Source: Agrocybe praecox (taxonomy: Eukaryota; Basidiomycota; Agaricomycetes; Agaricales; Agrocybaceae). Taken from it: a stretch of DNA of 64,000 nucleotides. Below the pieces are notes generated by a model that ran no database searches, was not told where the DNA came from, and saw only the letters and a program-made list of their open reading frames with translations. The DNA lies in the NCBI GenBank assembly GCA_964017145.1, contig OZ024840.1, positions 2,542,001 to 2,606,000 of the forward strand, given 5' to 3'. The position numbers were made by a program, and so were the translations under genes. Within the stretch, counting starts at the first letter, position 1. Every line of letters starts with the position of its first letter. This document shows positions 35,430 to 46,866 of this stretch, piece after piece.

Positions 35430-38078
35430 ATGATGACATCCCGTCCAGGCAGATCATCGAGTATCCCTATACCGCGCAGTGCCTCCGCCTCCGCCTCAGC
35501 TCGTAATATCGAGAGTCTTATCCCTATACCTTTGGTGTCCCCAGGCAGGCAAGGGCTGCCCGCAAGACAACCTACTGAACCGCGACGTGTTGGGCCCGAA
35601 GGTCCCAGGTCTGTTGCAACGTCGAGTAACGACATTTCTGTATCGCCTGTTCGATCCACAGCTCGATCTGTTTCGTTGGTTTCTAGTGTACCGGGGCGAA
35701 CATCATCGCGGCAACCTTTCGAACCCAGAGTCATACGTGGCTCAGGTGCTGATCACTTTCACAACGAGGAATGTCTTCCAGGACAGCAGCCTTCGACATC
35801 TCCATCTCAGGTGCGAAGGGTCAGCGCAGGCAGTGTGAGAGCGTCAGGAGCACAGCCCACGATTGTGCCTCAACATGTCGTTTCTCCCTCTACAGTCGCT
35901 TTTGCGAGACCGGCCTATCTCAACCACTCTTCTTTGAGGCATTTTCTACAGACCGATACACAATCATCGACTGTTCCTAACCGCGTCGTCGAACCACCGT
36001 CGACCGTAAGCTCCAGAGCCCAGTCGTATCTGTCCTCGGTTTCATCAGACAATGACGACGACAGCAGTATTACAAGTCTGCCTCTTCCTAGTCGCTCCAA
36101 GAGCCTTGCGATAGCGTCTCCTTCTCATGATCAAATTCTGAGATTACCAACTCGCTGGAGTGAGCAAGAACGGCACCCGAACCTTAACGTGTTCTCTGAC
36201 GGCCGTGAACTGAGTTATCAAGGTTGGCCATATCAGCTATGAATTAACCAGAAATCTGAATTCTATTAGGCCCTTCCTGTAGCGGGGACAAAGATGGTTC
36301 TTCCGCCCGCGGTAACCATAAAATTCCACCAGCATGCGGAATCTACTACTATGAGGTTGAAATCCTTGGGAAAGAGCAGAAAGCGTATGTTGACCCATAT
36401 ACCTAATTCTCCGACAATCCGTATTTATGTTTGCTATCTTCTTACAGGCATATTAGTATAGGGTAACGTTTTATCAGATATCCATGCTCTGCCTGTGGCC
36501 TGATCATTTTCTCTAGCTTTGCAGCACCAAAAGCCAAATTCAATCGCCTGCCTGGAGCTGACCCTCACTCGTGGGGATATTATGGAGAGGACGGTAGTGC
36601 TCTATCTCCAGAGAAAAGTAGTTCCCAGTTTGGACCACCTTTCGGAAGTGGGTCAATTTGCTACTCTGTTCTCCTTAAAGTTTACCTATTCTGCAGCTGG
36701 GGATATCATTGGTTGCGGCATCGACTTTTCTACCAACGCCGCATTTTATACGAGAAATGGGACATTAATAGGTAAGTGTTACAAGAAATTATGTGACAAA
36801 TTCTATAATAATGGATTACTTGCAGGACCCGCTTTCGAAAATATAGGGCGAAATGTCGATTTGTATCCTTCGGTTGGAGTACAACATAATGGAGAGGCTC
36901 TAAGAACCAATTTTGGTCAGGAACCGTTCAAATACGACATCGACTACCACGTTCAACAACAATGCAATACCACTTGGAGTAAAATCTTGACTGAGCCTCT
37001 TAATTATACACTTCTCCGACATGAACAACAACGCAAGGCTACCATAGGCTCTATCGCTTCCATAACCAATAATAGCGGCGACAAGGCGATCGACACAGAC
37101 GACGAGGCCAAAGATATACTCAATCACTTAGTATTGTCATATCTCGTTCATCATGGATATGCGCAAACGGCGAGAGCTTTCACAAAGCAGCAGAAAGGTC
37201 GTGTATCCTCGGAGTCGGTCAAGACGCCGTCATCTTCCAAGCTACAGGCTGACGTTGGGACGGTCAAAGATGGGATCGTCGAAGACGACATAGAAACTCG
37301 TACCAATATCGTCAATTCTATCTTAGAAGGACGAATCGATTTTGCCATCGACACCCTCCAAGAAAAGTTCCCGAATGTATTAAAGGTGGATGACCACCTT
37401 GTGTTCTTTAAATTACGCTGCCGGAAATTCGTGGAATTAATATTGGAGACAGCCGAAATGAAGAAAAAGTTGAAGGACATCCAGCCGGAGATAGAAAAGC
37501 AAGATGACATGGATTACACCCAGAATACCTGGGCAAGCGAAGACATGGATATGGATATTGACGAAGATAGTTCCATTCCAACCGAATTCTCTCCTCCTCT
37601 AGATAATAGCACTATCTGGCGTGGTAGGACTCCAGGCTTACTTATACCAAGGGCCGGTAATACGATGACAAAATACGAATCAGCCTTGAACGAGGCCATT
37701 ATTTATGGCCAGACTTTGTCCAACGATTACCAGTCAGATCCGAGACCCGAGGTACAGCAACTTTTCAAGAAAACGTTCGGAATTGTTGCTTGGGAAGATC
37801 CTTCGACGGCTGGGGGCGCTACAGCTGACTTAGTCGGACATGATGCACGAGTAGCCTTGTCCCATGAAGTCAATCAAGCTATTCTCAGTATGCCCTAGAA
37901 CTTCTACCCATATGCACGATTACTAACCGAATCTTATTCATCAGAATCACAGGGGCGACCTCCTCAGCCTGCACTAGAGACACTATATCGGCATACAGCA
38001 GTTTGCGTCACCCAGCTTGGTCTCTTGGGAGTTGGTGCTGCTGCCTTTGCAGACATGCAACGAGAATTTCTCCAGTAA
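35430..38078 (+). CDS. GID1: GID1/RanBPM-type SPRY-LisH-CTLH subunit of the GID/CTLH E3 ligase
   Basis: Scaffold of the GID/CTLH ubiquitin ligase, known in yeast for glucose-induced degradation of gluconeogenic enzymes. A Ser/Pro/Arg-rich disordered N-terminus of about 230 residues is followed by the SPRY domain (YYYEVEILGKEQKAHISIGF, DPHSWGYYGEDGSALSPEK, DIIGCGIDFSTNAAFYTRNG, DLYPSVGVQHNGEALRTNFG). The LisH motif is LNHLVLSYLVHHGYAQTARA. CTLH shows TRTNIVNSILEGRIDFAID and HLVFFKLRCRKFVELI, and the CRA end shows YESALNEAIIYGQTLSNDY to FADMQREFLQ. It contains a 15-nt exon (36448-36462). About eight exons. Confidence 0.92.
36448..36462 (+). other. GID1: 15-nt microexon in the SPRY domain of GID1
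   Basis: GCATATTAGTATAGG between acceptor TTACAG and donor GTAACG. It gives the core strand AHISIG of SPRY (KAHISIGFAAPK) and keeps both flanking exons in frame. Confidence 0.8.
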
Positions 38079-38217
38079 TCGTTATCTAGATTTGACTCAA
38101 GGGTTTCCAGTATTGCTTTTGAACTTTGCTCGTTTCGTTTTCTTTGTTCGGTTTTATCTGTTTTGTGATTTCGTTTGTCATGATTCTGCTGTTGTATTTG
38201 ATCTGTTGTGTATATAT

Positions 38218-39426
38218 TCAAAGATTGTAAATGGGCAACAATTTGTCTAATGAAAGTGACTGTCTGCAGAGCGGACATTCAGGCTACAAAATTTAATTAG
38301 TAATCCGGCATCCAGAGAGGAGAAAATGTGGAGCACCTTTTCTCTTCCCCAACCTACAATACAATTCCAACAGAATAGATGCCCACACTCGGTGGAGCAG
38401 CTGTCTGTCCTTTCCTCAAGACAAAGTGTACAATTTCGGGATGCTCGCAACGCCTCAGGAATTGCAGTAACGTCCAAGGCTGTTCCTCTATCTTCTCCTG
38501 CGGGGGTCTCTGGATCTGGATCTGGTTTCTGGTCTAATAAAGAAGAAACAGGCCGATCGTCGATGAAGATATCTTGGGAAGCTGAAGATACGAGTTTCTT
38601 TTGTCCATCACTGAAGCCGACTGACCGGGAGGTGCGATAGAACTGAAGCAGGCGGTGGAAAAGCCTGATTATTATCATGATTCCAAGGAGAGAATAAGAT
38701 GGGGGACGAGTATGAGGGTCTTGTGGGATTGACGAAATATGCTGGATTCCAATTAGGCGCTTGATGAGGCTGTAATACGTGCCTTTGAGGTAAAATACTG
38801 CCAAATTAATTTCTGTGGCAATATCGACTACTGTAGGAATGGTCCGGAGCCATCGAGCAATATCTGGATGATGTGTGTTGAGCGTAGCACTATGTCCCCA
38901 ACGTCCTAGCGCATATGACGGCAGTAGAGACGACATTATGAGTATGGTACGCGTAGACAAAGGAGGAATGTCGTGTCCCCGTGAAGAATACTGCCAAATA
39001 TCTGTGTATTCTTCTCCCAAGGTCTGCGTTGCTGCAGTTACCGGTCAGTAAGGGTAAGGTAGATAAGGCCTTGAGATGGGATGCATAGTACCTCTTCCTG
39101 TAGTAAGACCATAATAGCACAGCTTGATGCCCAGGTCAATCTCTTTATCCCACCGGGTCAACCAGCGAGTGCCTACGATGTATCAGAGCTCAGAAGCACT
39201 GAGAAAATTGGGAGGTAAAGACGAACCGAACCATGACCTTAACACGCTTTCGGCTTGGTCCTTTAGAGAGGAAACATGGTATATATCTCTCTGATTTGCG
39301 CGTACTATTCGAGGGCAGTTTAGACACTACAACGAGGCGTATTATTCATTGAGACATACTAATTTGAGCCTGCTGTGCTCGGGGGAAAAGGAGAGAGGAT
39401 TGTGGGGGAGCGGTGATGGTACTCAT
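38218..39426 (-). CDS. PEX10: Peroxisomal RING E3 ligase PEX10
   Basis: RING peroxin that works with Pex2 and Pex12 in ubiquitinating the receptor Pex5. Start MSTITAPPQSSLLF, then QIIRANQRDIYHVSSLKDQA, SVLRSWFGTRWLTRWDKEID, TLGEEYTDIWQYSSRGHDIP, membrane segments around EINLAVFYLKGTYYSLIKRL and YSLLGIMIIIRLFHRLLQFY. The C-terminal RING is CTLCLEERTDSCSTECGHLF with CWNCIVGW and, after the last intron, ECPLCRQSLSLDKLLPIYNL. All eight metal ligands are present. The last intron splits the RING domain. Convergent with GID1 (139 bp between stops) and divergent with MGR2. Confidence 0.93.
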
Positions 39427-39598
39427 TGATTAGCCGGTGAAGCGCTCTAGCACCGGCTATTGAAGCTTTGTTGATGGTCGTTTGGATTTAAGGGCGATCT
39501 CGGGCTTTCACCGTCATTTCTTTGCTCAGACTGAGTAATTAGCTAGCCAACTCTTCCCATTGACTCTTCCATAATTTATCCTTCAGATTCAATCCAAA

Positions 39599-40209
39599 AT
39601 GCCACCTCCGCCACAGCAATTTGGAGAAGCTCCTTCTATCTGGCAAAAGAGTAAGCCATCTTTTGAATAACATTTCAAAGCCGACTGACCTTTTCGTGTG
39701 TCAGTGAAGTAAGCTTAGTCTTGTTGAAAGTGTGTCTCCAGTCACTAAATTCGAAAACTGTTTGGCTTAGAATGGGTGCTCTCATGGGAGGTGGTGTCGG
39801 CCTCACCATAGGCTTCATTTTTGGCTCATGGAGTATCATCAGGTTTGTCCTTTTGTGATTTCTCCAATCAAACGAAACAGGTTCACCAATAACGTTTACC
39901 TAGAGGAGGGGCGGGCCCACGCGGCGCGCTGTCCACACTGTCTCAATACATGTTGAGCAGTGCTGCAACTTTCTCATTCTTCCTTTCAATTGGCTCTGTG
40001 AGTTATACACTATAATTACTCTGGTTCGTTTTCAACTGACGAAAACGATGCAGGTTATTCGTAGTGATTCAATAATCACCCCACAAATCCAAGCCGCACA
40101 TATGCAGCTCGCACCTGCGTTTTCCATGCATAGTCGAGCCGAAGGCGCAAAACTCATGAAGGCCCGTTGGGAAGCCGAACGCAAAAGACTCTCGTCATTG
40201 AAAGAGTAA
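39599..40209 (+). CDS. MGR2: MGR2, subunit of the mitochondrial TIM23 translocase
   Basis: Small inner-membrane protein (Romo1/Mgr2 family) that couples TIM21 to TIM23 and gates lateral release. Five exons (39599-39650, 39705-39708, 39771-39842, 39904-39997, 40054-40209) total 378 nt, 125 residues. The protein reads MPPPPQQFGEAPSIWQKMKM, then GALMGGGVGLTIGFIFGSWS, IIRGGAGPRGALSTLSQYML and SSAATFSFFLSIGSVIRSDS. Glycine-rich TM1 and a second TM segment (AATFSFFLSIGSVI) fit the family. The second exon has only four bases; see the separate entry. The C-terminus is basic and ends LSSLKE. Confidence 0.9.
39705..39708 (+). other. MGR2: 4-nt microexon in MGR2
   Basis: TGAA between acceptor GTGTCAG and donor GTAAGCTT, with introns of 54 nt (39651-39704) and 62 nt (39709-39770). 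It turns AAG-A and A-ATG-GGT into Lys-Met-Lys-Met-Gly, the conserved KxKMG entry to TM1. Direct joining of the flanking exons shifts the frame. Confidence 0.75.
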
Positions 40210-40532
40210 CTACCAGAACTGGGTTGTTAACATATCTCGCGTGAATACACTTGATTCATTCACTTGATGCTCCACTCCTTTCCGAAGGTGCTTTAACAGT
40301 TAATAGTGAGATTCATTTCGAATCACGCCACATATCTACCTGCGAGAATCGCGAACTTGCGCGACTGCTTTCTTAAGAGCTTCCAATCATATTACGTTCC
40401 GGAACAGCAAGAATCGAATTAGATGCAGCAATCTAGCGTGCATAAAGGACATAAAAACGAATGTGACAACAAGTGCGAAAAATACAATGCATCAAAATAA
40501 TAAGTTACGCTCCAACCAAAAACTCAACCCCT
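40210..40532. other. Convergent 3' regions of MGR2 and the Ala-rich secreted protein
   Basis: 323 bp with no coding potential seen. Probably two 3' UTRs. Confidence 0.35.
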
Positions 40533-42125
40533 TTAAAGGAAAGCCCGCGAGTGTGCGCGTTTGCCTTTTTGTTGCTTGCCTGCAGCGGCCTAAAAACAAC
40601 GGAATCAATACGTATTTCTTTGCTAAAGGTTGATTACTTACCTTGCCAGCAGTTGCGGCAGTTCCAGCAGCAGCCGTTCCAGCAGCAGCGGGGGTTGCAG
40701 CAGCGACAGCACCAGCAGCGGCGTTTCCGGGAGCGGCCTGAGCAGCGGCAGCAACAGCTCCTCCTCCAGCAGCGGTGACAGTGAACTATGTAAAAGCAAG
40801 TAAGTACATGAGCAAAGTAATATAATTTAAATTACTTACGTAGGAAACATCATCGAGAGATCCGTGTTGGGCAATGGGCACCAAGACGGGCTGATGGTTA
40901 GCAGCGGTGTTGATCGACGACACTTTGTAGAAACCGGAAGGAAGGCCTGCAGTCACGTCAGCGGTCAAGACACCGCCTACGGCAGCGGCGTTCAAGCCCT
41001 TGAAGAAGACGAATTTCTTGGGGTCGGTGGGGGTGGTCTGGTCGAGAGAAGTGAGCTGCTCGACGACGACGTGAGAGTGACCGATGATTTGGCCTTGACC
41101 GTTGACTTGCTGGGGTGCAGCGAAGTAGTTCTCCTCGGCGTTGACGAAAGCACCGGTTTGGAAGTTGGCGACAGCCATCTTGATGGTGAAGGCGGTGTTC
41201 TCAACGATTGATCCACCGTTGGCGGGGAACTGGAATTTTGCTGATGGCATGTTATCCACTGAAGGGATAATACCCATGGGAGCTGGGTTACAGGAGCCAG
41301 TTGTAATTTGCTTTCCGTTGGTGATCGGCAAGTTAGGTACAGTCAAGCAAAAGTTGATGAAGTTGTTCGAGGACGTCAATGAAGCAACTTGGCCTAATTG
41401 AGGTGTGGATTAGAGGGTGGTTACATACTAATATAATAAATTTTCTTACCTGCGGTGGGAACATCTTGACCATCGTTCTCGAAACCTGTGGCAATGACTT
41501 TGGGGTCGAGGGCTGTACAAGATCATTAGCCCTGCACCCAAGTACCAGACGATGAGCGCTTACTTGTCGATGACTGAGCGTCACCGCTGTTGGCTGCTCC
41601 ACCGCTGTTGGCGGCGGCGGCGGCAGCGGTGCTTGTGGCAGCAGCAGCGGCAGCACTGGAACTTGCAGCAGCAGCAGCAGCAGCGCTTGCGCTCGCAGCG
41701 GCGGCAGCAGCTCCAGCATTCTTATTTGAAGCAGCAGAGCCAGCAGCGGCTCCGGCGGCAACACCAGCAGCGGCACCAGCAGCTCCAGCAGCTACAGCCT
41801 AGAAAGAAAGATGAGTACAGTATATATGTGGAACATTAGGACTAGTTACCTTTCCGTTGTTGTTCTGGTTCTGGTTGGCATTCTTGCCAGTCTGGGTGTT
41901 CGTAGCCTTACCAGCTTGAGCATTGCCTTTGTTGTTGTTGTTCTTGCTGTTCTGAGCATTGTTTTGTCCGTTCCTTCCGAATCCTCCGAATTGACCAAAG
42001 TTGTTGTTGTTTCCGAACGCTCCACGGTTACCACCGAACAAGTTGTTACTCTTGCTGTTTTGTTGGCTGGCAGCGGAGACGGAGAGAGCGAGGGAAATGA
42101 CAGCAAGCAGCGAGATGGACTTCAT
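40533..42125 (-). CDS. Secreted Asn/Ala-rich surface protein, paralogue A
   Basis: Signal peptide MKSISLLAVISLALSVSA is followed by an Asn/Gly/Gln-rich stretch (GQFGGFGRNGQNNAQ), then a long alanine-rich tract encoded by GCN repeats. The conserved domain follows: NNFINFCLTVPNLPITNGKQ, GSCNPAPMGIIPSVDNMPS, KFQFPANGGSIVENTAFTIK, NFQTGAFVNAEENYFAAPQQ, GQIIGHSHVVVEQLTSLDQT, FYKVSSINTAANHQPVLVPI and AQHGSLDDVSYFTV. It ends in a second Ala-rich tail and a short basic segment (KQQKGKRAHS). The same domain is in the gene at 45107. Function unknown; likely cell wall or extracellular. Confidence 0.82.
41588..41802 (-). repeat. GCN trinucleotide (poly-alanine) tract inside secreted paralogue A
   Basis: Imperfect GCA/GCC/GCT/GCG repetition on the minus strand, read as long runs of alanine with Ser and Thr interruptions. 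Synonymous variation shows it is old, but such tracts change length easily. Confidence 0.85.
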
Positions 42126-43231
42126 GGTGAAAAAAGTATAGAAGATATCAAGTGAGAGAATAAAAAAAGTACTATAACACCAGGTCTAGGGACTAGCCGC
42201 AAAAACGATACCTGATCGCGAAAAGTGAAGGACGAAAGGAAGGAACTGGGACGGGGGGACGGTGAACAGAAACGTGAGAGCTGCCAATTTCTCGACGCAC
42301 CTTATAAATCAAGGAACCTCTATTTTTAGATGTGCTAATTCAGGAGTTTGTTCCTGAAATAGCCTCACCCTGTTACTGCTCCCACCGAAAACAAACGGCC
42401 ATCTATCATAATTGTTAGCGGCATGTACGCGGCCTCTCCTCAATCAGCCAGTGAAAAATTTTACCACCTTCGCAACAGACATTCTGATCAACAGGCCGCT
42501 TCATGTCATCTTTCAACCACTGATACTCCTACTCCGTGTACATGTCAAGCCGGAAGCTTCATCGCCATCTCTGTGATTCCGACTTTTGCGCTATAGGAAT
42601 CAGCGCTGGCTCTGACAGCCTATGATGAGTCTGCGTTTGTTTTATCCGTAGGGCTGGGTTGGTTTTCTGGTCGCCACGTTCGAAGCCATGGGTATATCGT
42701 GGTTAATTTCTCCAAAAATACTCCACATATTCAATGGATGCAACGCAGTACATATTTAGCCCTTAGATGCAGACTATCTATAAGCAGCTGCCCATTGGGC
42801 GTCTGATCTCCTTGGTGATCTATTGACATCGTTACCAAGGCGTGCCCGAGCATTCCACAGAACAAAGAAATATAGCTCAAAATGATATGGTCAAGGGACA
42901 TCCCTCCACGTAATGTTATCTTCCCACCGACTATAAGGCCCATTCCACTGGATATGGTCGAAACACAAACCAACGCCCTTAGTTTTCAAAGTGGGATAGT
43001 CAAGATGTCTACCATGAGTATGCAGTCAAAGAGAATAGATGCTGTAACTGGCATGAGTGACAACCCAGTCTACAGAATATTATGTATGTGCTATGTAGTG
43101 AGTGGCCCATCTCCATGCCGATATCGGATCACTGCCAAAAGTCCCGATCCGGATTCCGTCCGAGGCCTGGCGAACATTGGCCGTACCTGATTTAATCTTA
43201 TCGTCCTCCCTCGAACCTATAAGCAGGTTGA
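42126..43231. other. Upstream region of paralogue A and of the GPP1-like gene
   Basis: 1.1 kb divergent intergenic region. A TATA-like box (TTATAAAT, 42302-42309) lies about 180 bp before paralogue A. Minus-strand frames at 42731-42973 and 43080-43507 show no family features, and the second overlaps the downstream gene in antisense. I see no RNA gene or repeat. Confidence 0.4.
42302..42309 (-). promoter_or_regulatory. TATA-like box of secreted paralogue A
   Basis: ATTTATAA on the minus strand, 177 bp before the start codon. Both secreted paralogues have such a box, while most neighbours do not. Confidence 0.35.
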
Positions 43232-44440
43232 ATGTCGACATCCACCATAATCGTAGACGCTGTGTGTAACTTGTATCTATCAGATATCTCACATCTCTGA
43301 CCTGATGTGATAGATCCTTTTTGATATGGATGGGTAAGTCCAAACCCAGCAAGATACATCAATTTCAAGTGAACGGCGAAATGGAAAGTACTTGCAGTGT
43401 ATATACCGGCACGTTTCGCTGAGATGCTGCTGCTTCGCATGTTCCTTGCATCCTTTAAACTTTGTATTCCTCTCTTTACCTATGCTTATACATTCGACAC
43501 AGCACACTTATCGACTCTACTCCAGGAGTCTTCAAGGCCTGGAAAACTTTTGCTGAGGATTATAATCTAGGAGACTCCGCTGTAATAGCACACGCGACCC
43601 ATGGGCGTAGACTATATGATACACTCAAAGAATACTGTGGAATCATCGACGATAATCGTTTAACGGTTCGGGCGCCTTTACACCCCCATCTAACGAGACT
43701 GACAGCAAATGTGTCTGCCATTTCATCTACACCAACAGCAAGAGGTAGACAGGTTCGAAGACGAAGTAATCGAAGGAGGGCCAACGGCTTTACCTGGTGC
43801 CATTAAGCTTCTTTCTGAGGTTAGTCATGTCATAAACATCCAAGGATTATTAAAATACAAGGACATGGCTGTATAGTTGAATGCCACGTCGTGTAGTTGG
43901 ACGATCGTAACTTCAGGTAATGAAGCAAACTACTGAGGCAATATATTTCATTGCATCTAGCTACCTTTTACACAGCTTCCAACAAGTACGCACCGCGTGC
44001 TTTGGAGAAGTCGGGCATCCCTTTACCGTCAAGGGGAATAATAACTTCGAATGACGTTTCTGCTGGGAAACCTCACCCTGATCCTTATCTTGCCGGGGCA
44101 CAGTTGTGCTCTATTGATCCAAAAAATTGTATAGTCCAATCCACCATATTCAAAATCGAAATATATCTTGACGATATCGTAGGCCTGGTCGTTGAGGACG
44201 CTATTTCTGGACTAAAGTCTGGTCGCGCGGCTGGCAGTAAAACATTGGCAGTCTGTACTTCCACTGCTCGAAACGTGATCGTCGAGTCAAATGCTAGTCC
44301 CGACTTCGTCGTTGATAATCTCACAAAGTGCGTCGGTTGTCAAGATCATAAGAGCACGTTTTTCTGAATCAATGCAAAGGGTAACCGTGGAGGTCATAGA
44401 GAACAACCGAATTCAAGTAACGATGCGACTCGATGACTAA
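43232..44440 (+). CDS. GPP1: HAD-family sugar/glycerol phosphate phosphatase (GPP1/DOG-like)
   Basis: HAD hydrolase likely acting on glycerol-3-phosphate or a sugar phosphate. Spliced start MSTSTIIVDAILFDMDGTLI carries motif I (DMDGT). The cap region reads TPGVFKAWKTFAEDYNL, ATHGRRLYDTLKEYCGI and EVDRFEDEVIEGGPTALPGA. Motif II is WTIVTSASNKYAPRAL, motif III is VSAGKPHPDPYL, and motif IV is LVVEDAISGLKSGRAAG. The C-terminus after the last intron is KVTVEVIENNRIQVTMRLDD. About seven introns, all closing in frame. It stands between the two secreted paralogues. Confidence 0.86.
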
Positions 44441-45106
44441 AGTTCATGACTGCGCTTTCGTCCAGTCTTGAGGATTTCTTCACTTTACACATTGCAATAT
44501 TAAAATAGACCCTCTTTGGGAAGATGTTGATATGTAACTAGAGTCGACACGAAAGCATGGGCGGCCTGATCCAACTTTTTTGAGAGGCACCAGAAGAATA
44601 GATTCTACATACAAAAATATATCGATAAATCGCCTGAATGAAGATTGCGAGGACAGTGTGAATGGTGGTGATATACAGACTGTGATGATATTTTTCGGAT
44701 GAGTACTTTTTGCTTGAGGCTATATATGGGACGGTTGTGATCTGTCAAACTCAAAGTAGGATCGGAACAGAAAGTATCACAACCATCTTATGGACGAAAC
44801 ACGACCACCGTGAACCCCAGCTACAGGCTCACATCCGCCATGGGCTCTAAGTATGTGAAATGCTACTGGAGAAAGTCACTTGGCACTAATTAGCATATCG
44901 GCCAATATCGCCTATTGTCGTAGGAAGCATACGGCACAATAGGCAAAATCTTATATAAATCGCATTGTCCCCCCCCTTCAAATCAACTTTTTTCGTTCAC
45001 CTTTCCTCGCCCCTTCTTTTTATTTTCTTGACCTGGTGTCACTCTGGTTTCGACCCTGCCCTTTTCTATTCTATTCTAATCCTACGCGTCTATAAATTCC
45101 ACCGTC
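44441..45106. other. Promoter region of secreted paralogue B
   Basis: 666 bp with no coding sequence recognised. A TATA-like box (TATATAAAT, 44952-44960) lies about 150 bp before the start, followed by a C-run and CT-rich sequence. Confidence 0.4.
44952..44960 (+). promoter_or_regulatory. TATA box of secreted paralogue B
   Basis: TATATAAAT, 147 bp before the ATG at 45107. It is followed by a pyrimidine-rich stretch typical of strong fungal promoters. Confidence 0.45.
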
Positions 45107-46647
45107 ATGCAACTTATTCTTGTATGTTTGGCACTTGCTCTGTCAAGTTCGGCAAGGGACTTGCGAAGGGCGCAAATCAGTAGACGGGCAGCGTTCGATC
45201 TTTCAAACGGCCAGGCTGCCATTGCTCTGAAGTAAGTCCAACTTTCAGCGCCCCTGCGCCATGTTCTAACCCTGTATTTACAGCGACAAGTTCAAGACAC
45301 TCAACGCCAATTCGCCTTGCACTGCGGGCGAGGACGCTTGTGTGACCGGCAAATTTGCCCAGTGTGTGGGTGGCAAATTTGTTCTCCAAGCGTGTGGCCC
45401 TGGGACGATGTAAGCTGTTCCAAGTTTAGGGAATATTTTGATTCAAGTTGTCATACTCACCCGACTTTTTTTCTTCTCAAGCTGTGCTGCACTCCCACTG
45501 GACAACTCAGCCGGCACAAGCGTCACTTGTACGACACAATCTGATCTGGATGCCCGTATTGCAGCGGTATATTCTTAAATTCTTATTCATCTGAGAAGTG
45601 TCCTCACGCAAACATATTCTAAATAGACTGGTGCTAAAGCCGGTGCTGCGGCCAGTTCCGCGGCAGCACCTCCTGTTGCCACTGCTACTGCTGTTGCAGC
45701 TCCACCACCACCCCCTCCTTCAACCGTAAGTGGATGAATCCTCAATCCGTCATAAAGACCATCTAAATAGTTACTTCTTTTTTTTCCAGGGCAACAATGG
45801 TGCTGCTAACACCGGCAATCCTCAAACATCACTGAGTATGTTTCCATAGTTGATCGCTTAATGTTCTGGAAGCTGGAAGCTGAATTTATTTTTTTGCAGC
45901 ACTTGACCCTGGTGTCATTGCCCAAGGCTTTGCAGACGATGGACAAGATCAACCCACTGCTGGTTTGTAGTTTCTTCACTCTTCGACGGCTTCTTCCTCA
46001 TACCTTTCTCTTATACAGGTCAAGTCGCATCCCTTACTTCGACCAACAATTTTATCAACTTCTGTCTCACGACCGGCCAGCCCATAACCAACGGTGCCCA
46101 ACTCATCGATGGATCATGCAACCCAGCACCTATGGGATCCATCCCGGCCAAGACGAAAATGCCATCTTCCAAGTTCACCTTCCCAGCTAATGGCGGCACC
46201 GTCGCAGCCAATAAAGTGTTCACAGTCAAGATGGCGATCAGCAACCTCGAGACTGGTAACTTTGTCAACGCTGCAAAGAACTACTTCTCTGCTCCCCAGC
46301 AGTTGAACAACCAGGGACTCATCCGCGGACACTCCCATATTGTCATCGAGCAATTGTCCTCTCTCGCTCAGACTACTCCCACTGATCCTACCCACTTTGC
46401 GTACTTCAAGGGCTTAAACGCTGCCGCTCAGGGTGGTATCCTCACTGCTGACGTTGACAAAGGTCTCCCAGCGGGATTCTACAAGCTTTCATCCATTAAC
46501 ACTGCATCCAACCATCAACCTGTCTTGGTCCCAGTCGCTCAACACGGATCCCTCGATGATGCTGTTTATGTGAGTATATTTTTCAACAACTTGTGGTTGT
46601 GGAGCATATCTGACGAACATCATTTTCGACAGTTCACAGTCCAGTAA
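45107..46647 (+). CDS. Secreted protein with a CBM19-like Cys module and the domain shared with paralogue A (paralogue B)
   Basis: Signal peptide MQLILVCLALALSSSA, then a Cys module: GQAAIALNDKFKTLNANSPC, TAGEDACVTGKFAQCVGG, KFVLQACGPGTICAALPLDN and GTSVTCTT, like the chitin-binding CBM19 fold by Cys spacing and the FAQC/CFALP-type signature. A short Ala/Pro linker with six consecutive prolines follows. The large domain is NNFINFCLTTGQPITNGAQL, GSCNPAPMGSIPAKTKMPSS, NYFSAPQQLNNQGLIRGHSH, IVIEQLSSLAQTTPTDPTHF, FYKLSSINTASNHQPVLVPV, ending SLDDAVYFTVQ. Seven introns. Probably wall-bound; enzymatic activity is unknown. Confidence 0.85.
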
Positions 46648-46866
46648 CTGGGTGAGAAGTTCTGATTTGGATCTAGTACTCTGTAAATTGTACAATATAC
46701 TGCAAAAGCATTTTGGCGTTGTTCTTCTACAAAAACCTGCGTGTTATCAAGAATGCGATTAAGGCATCGACTATTGCAAGATTACGCGTAAATGAGATCC
46801 AAGAAAAAAACACGGAAGTTCATTTTTTATACGAGGCATGCGCGAAGCAATAAGATTATACATATT

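Noticed and set aside
41552..41839. Gln/Arg-rich and Ala-rich plus-strand frames
   Set aside because: Antisense shadows of the GCN repeat in the secreted protein gene.
42731..43507. Minus-strand frames upstream of and over the GPP1-like gene
   Set aside because: Composition and lack of motifs look like non-coding DNA; the second overlaps a well-supported gene on the other strand.
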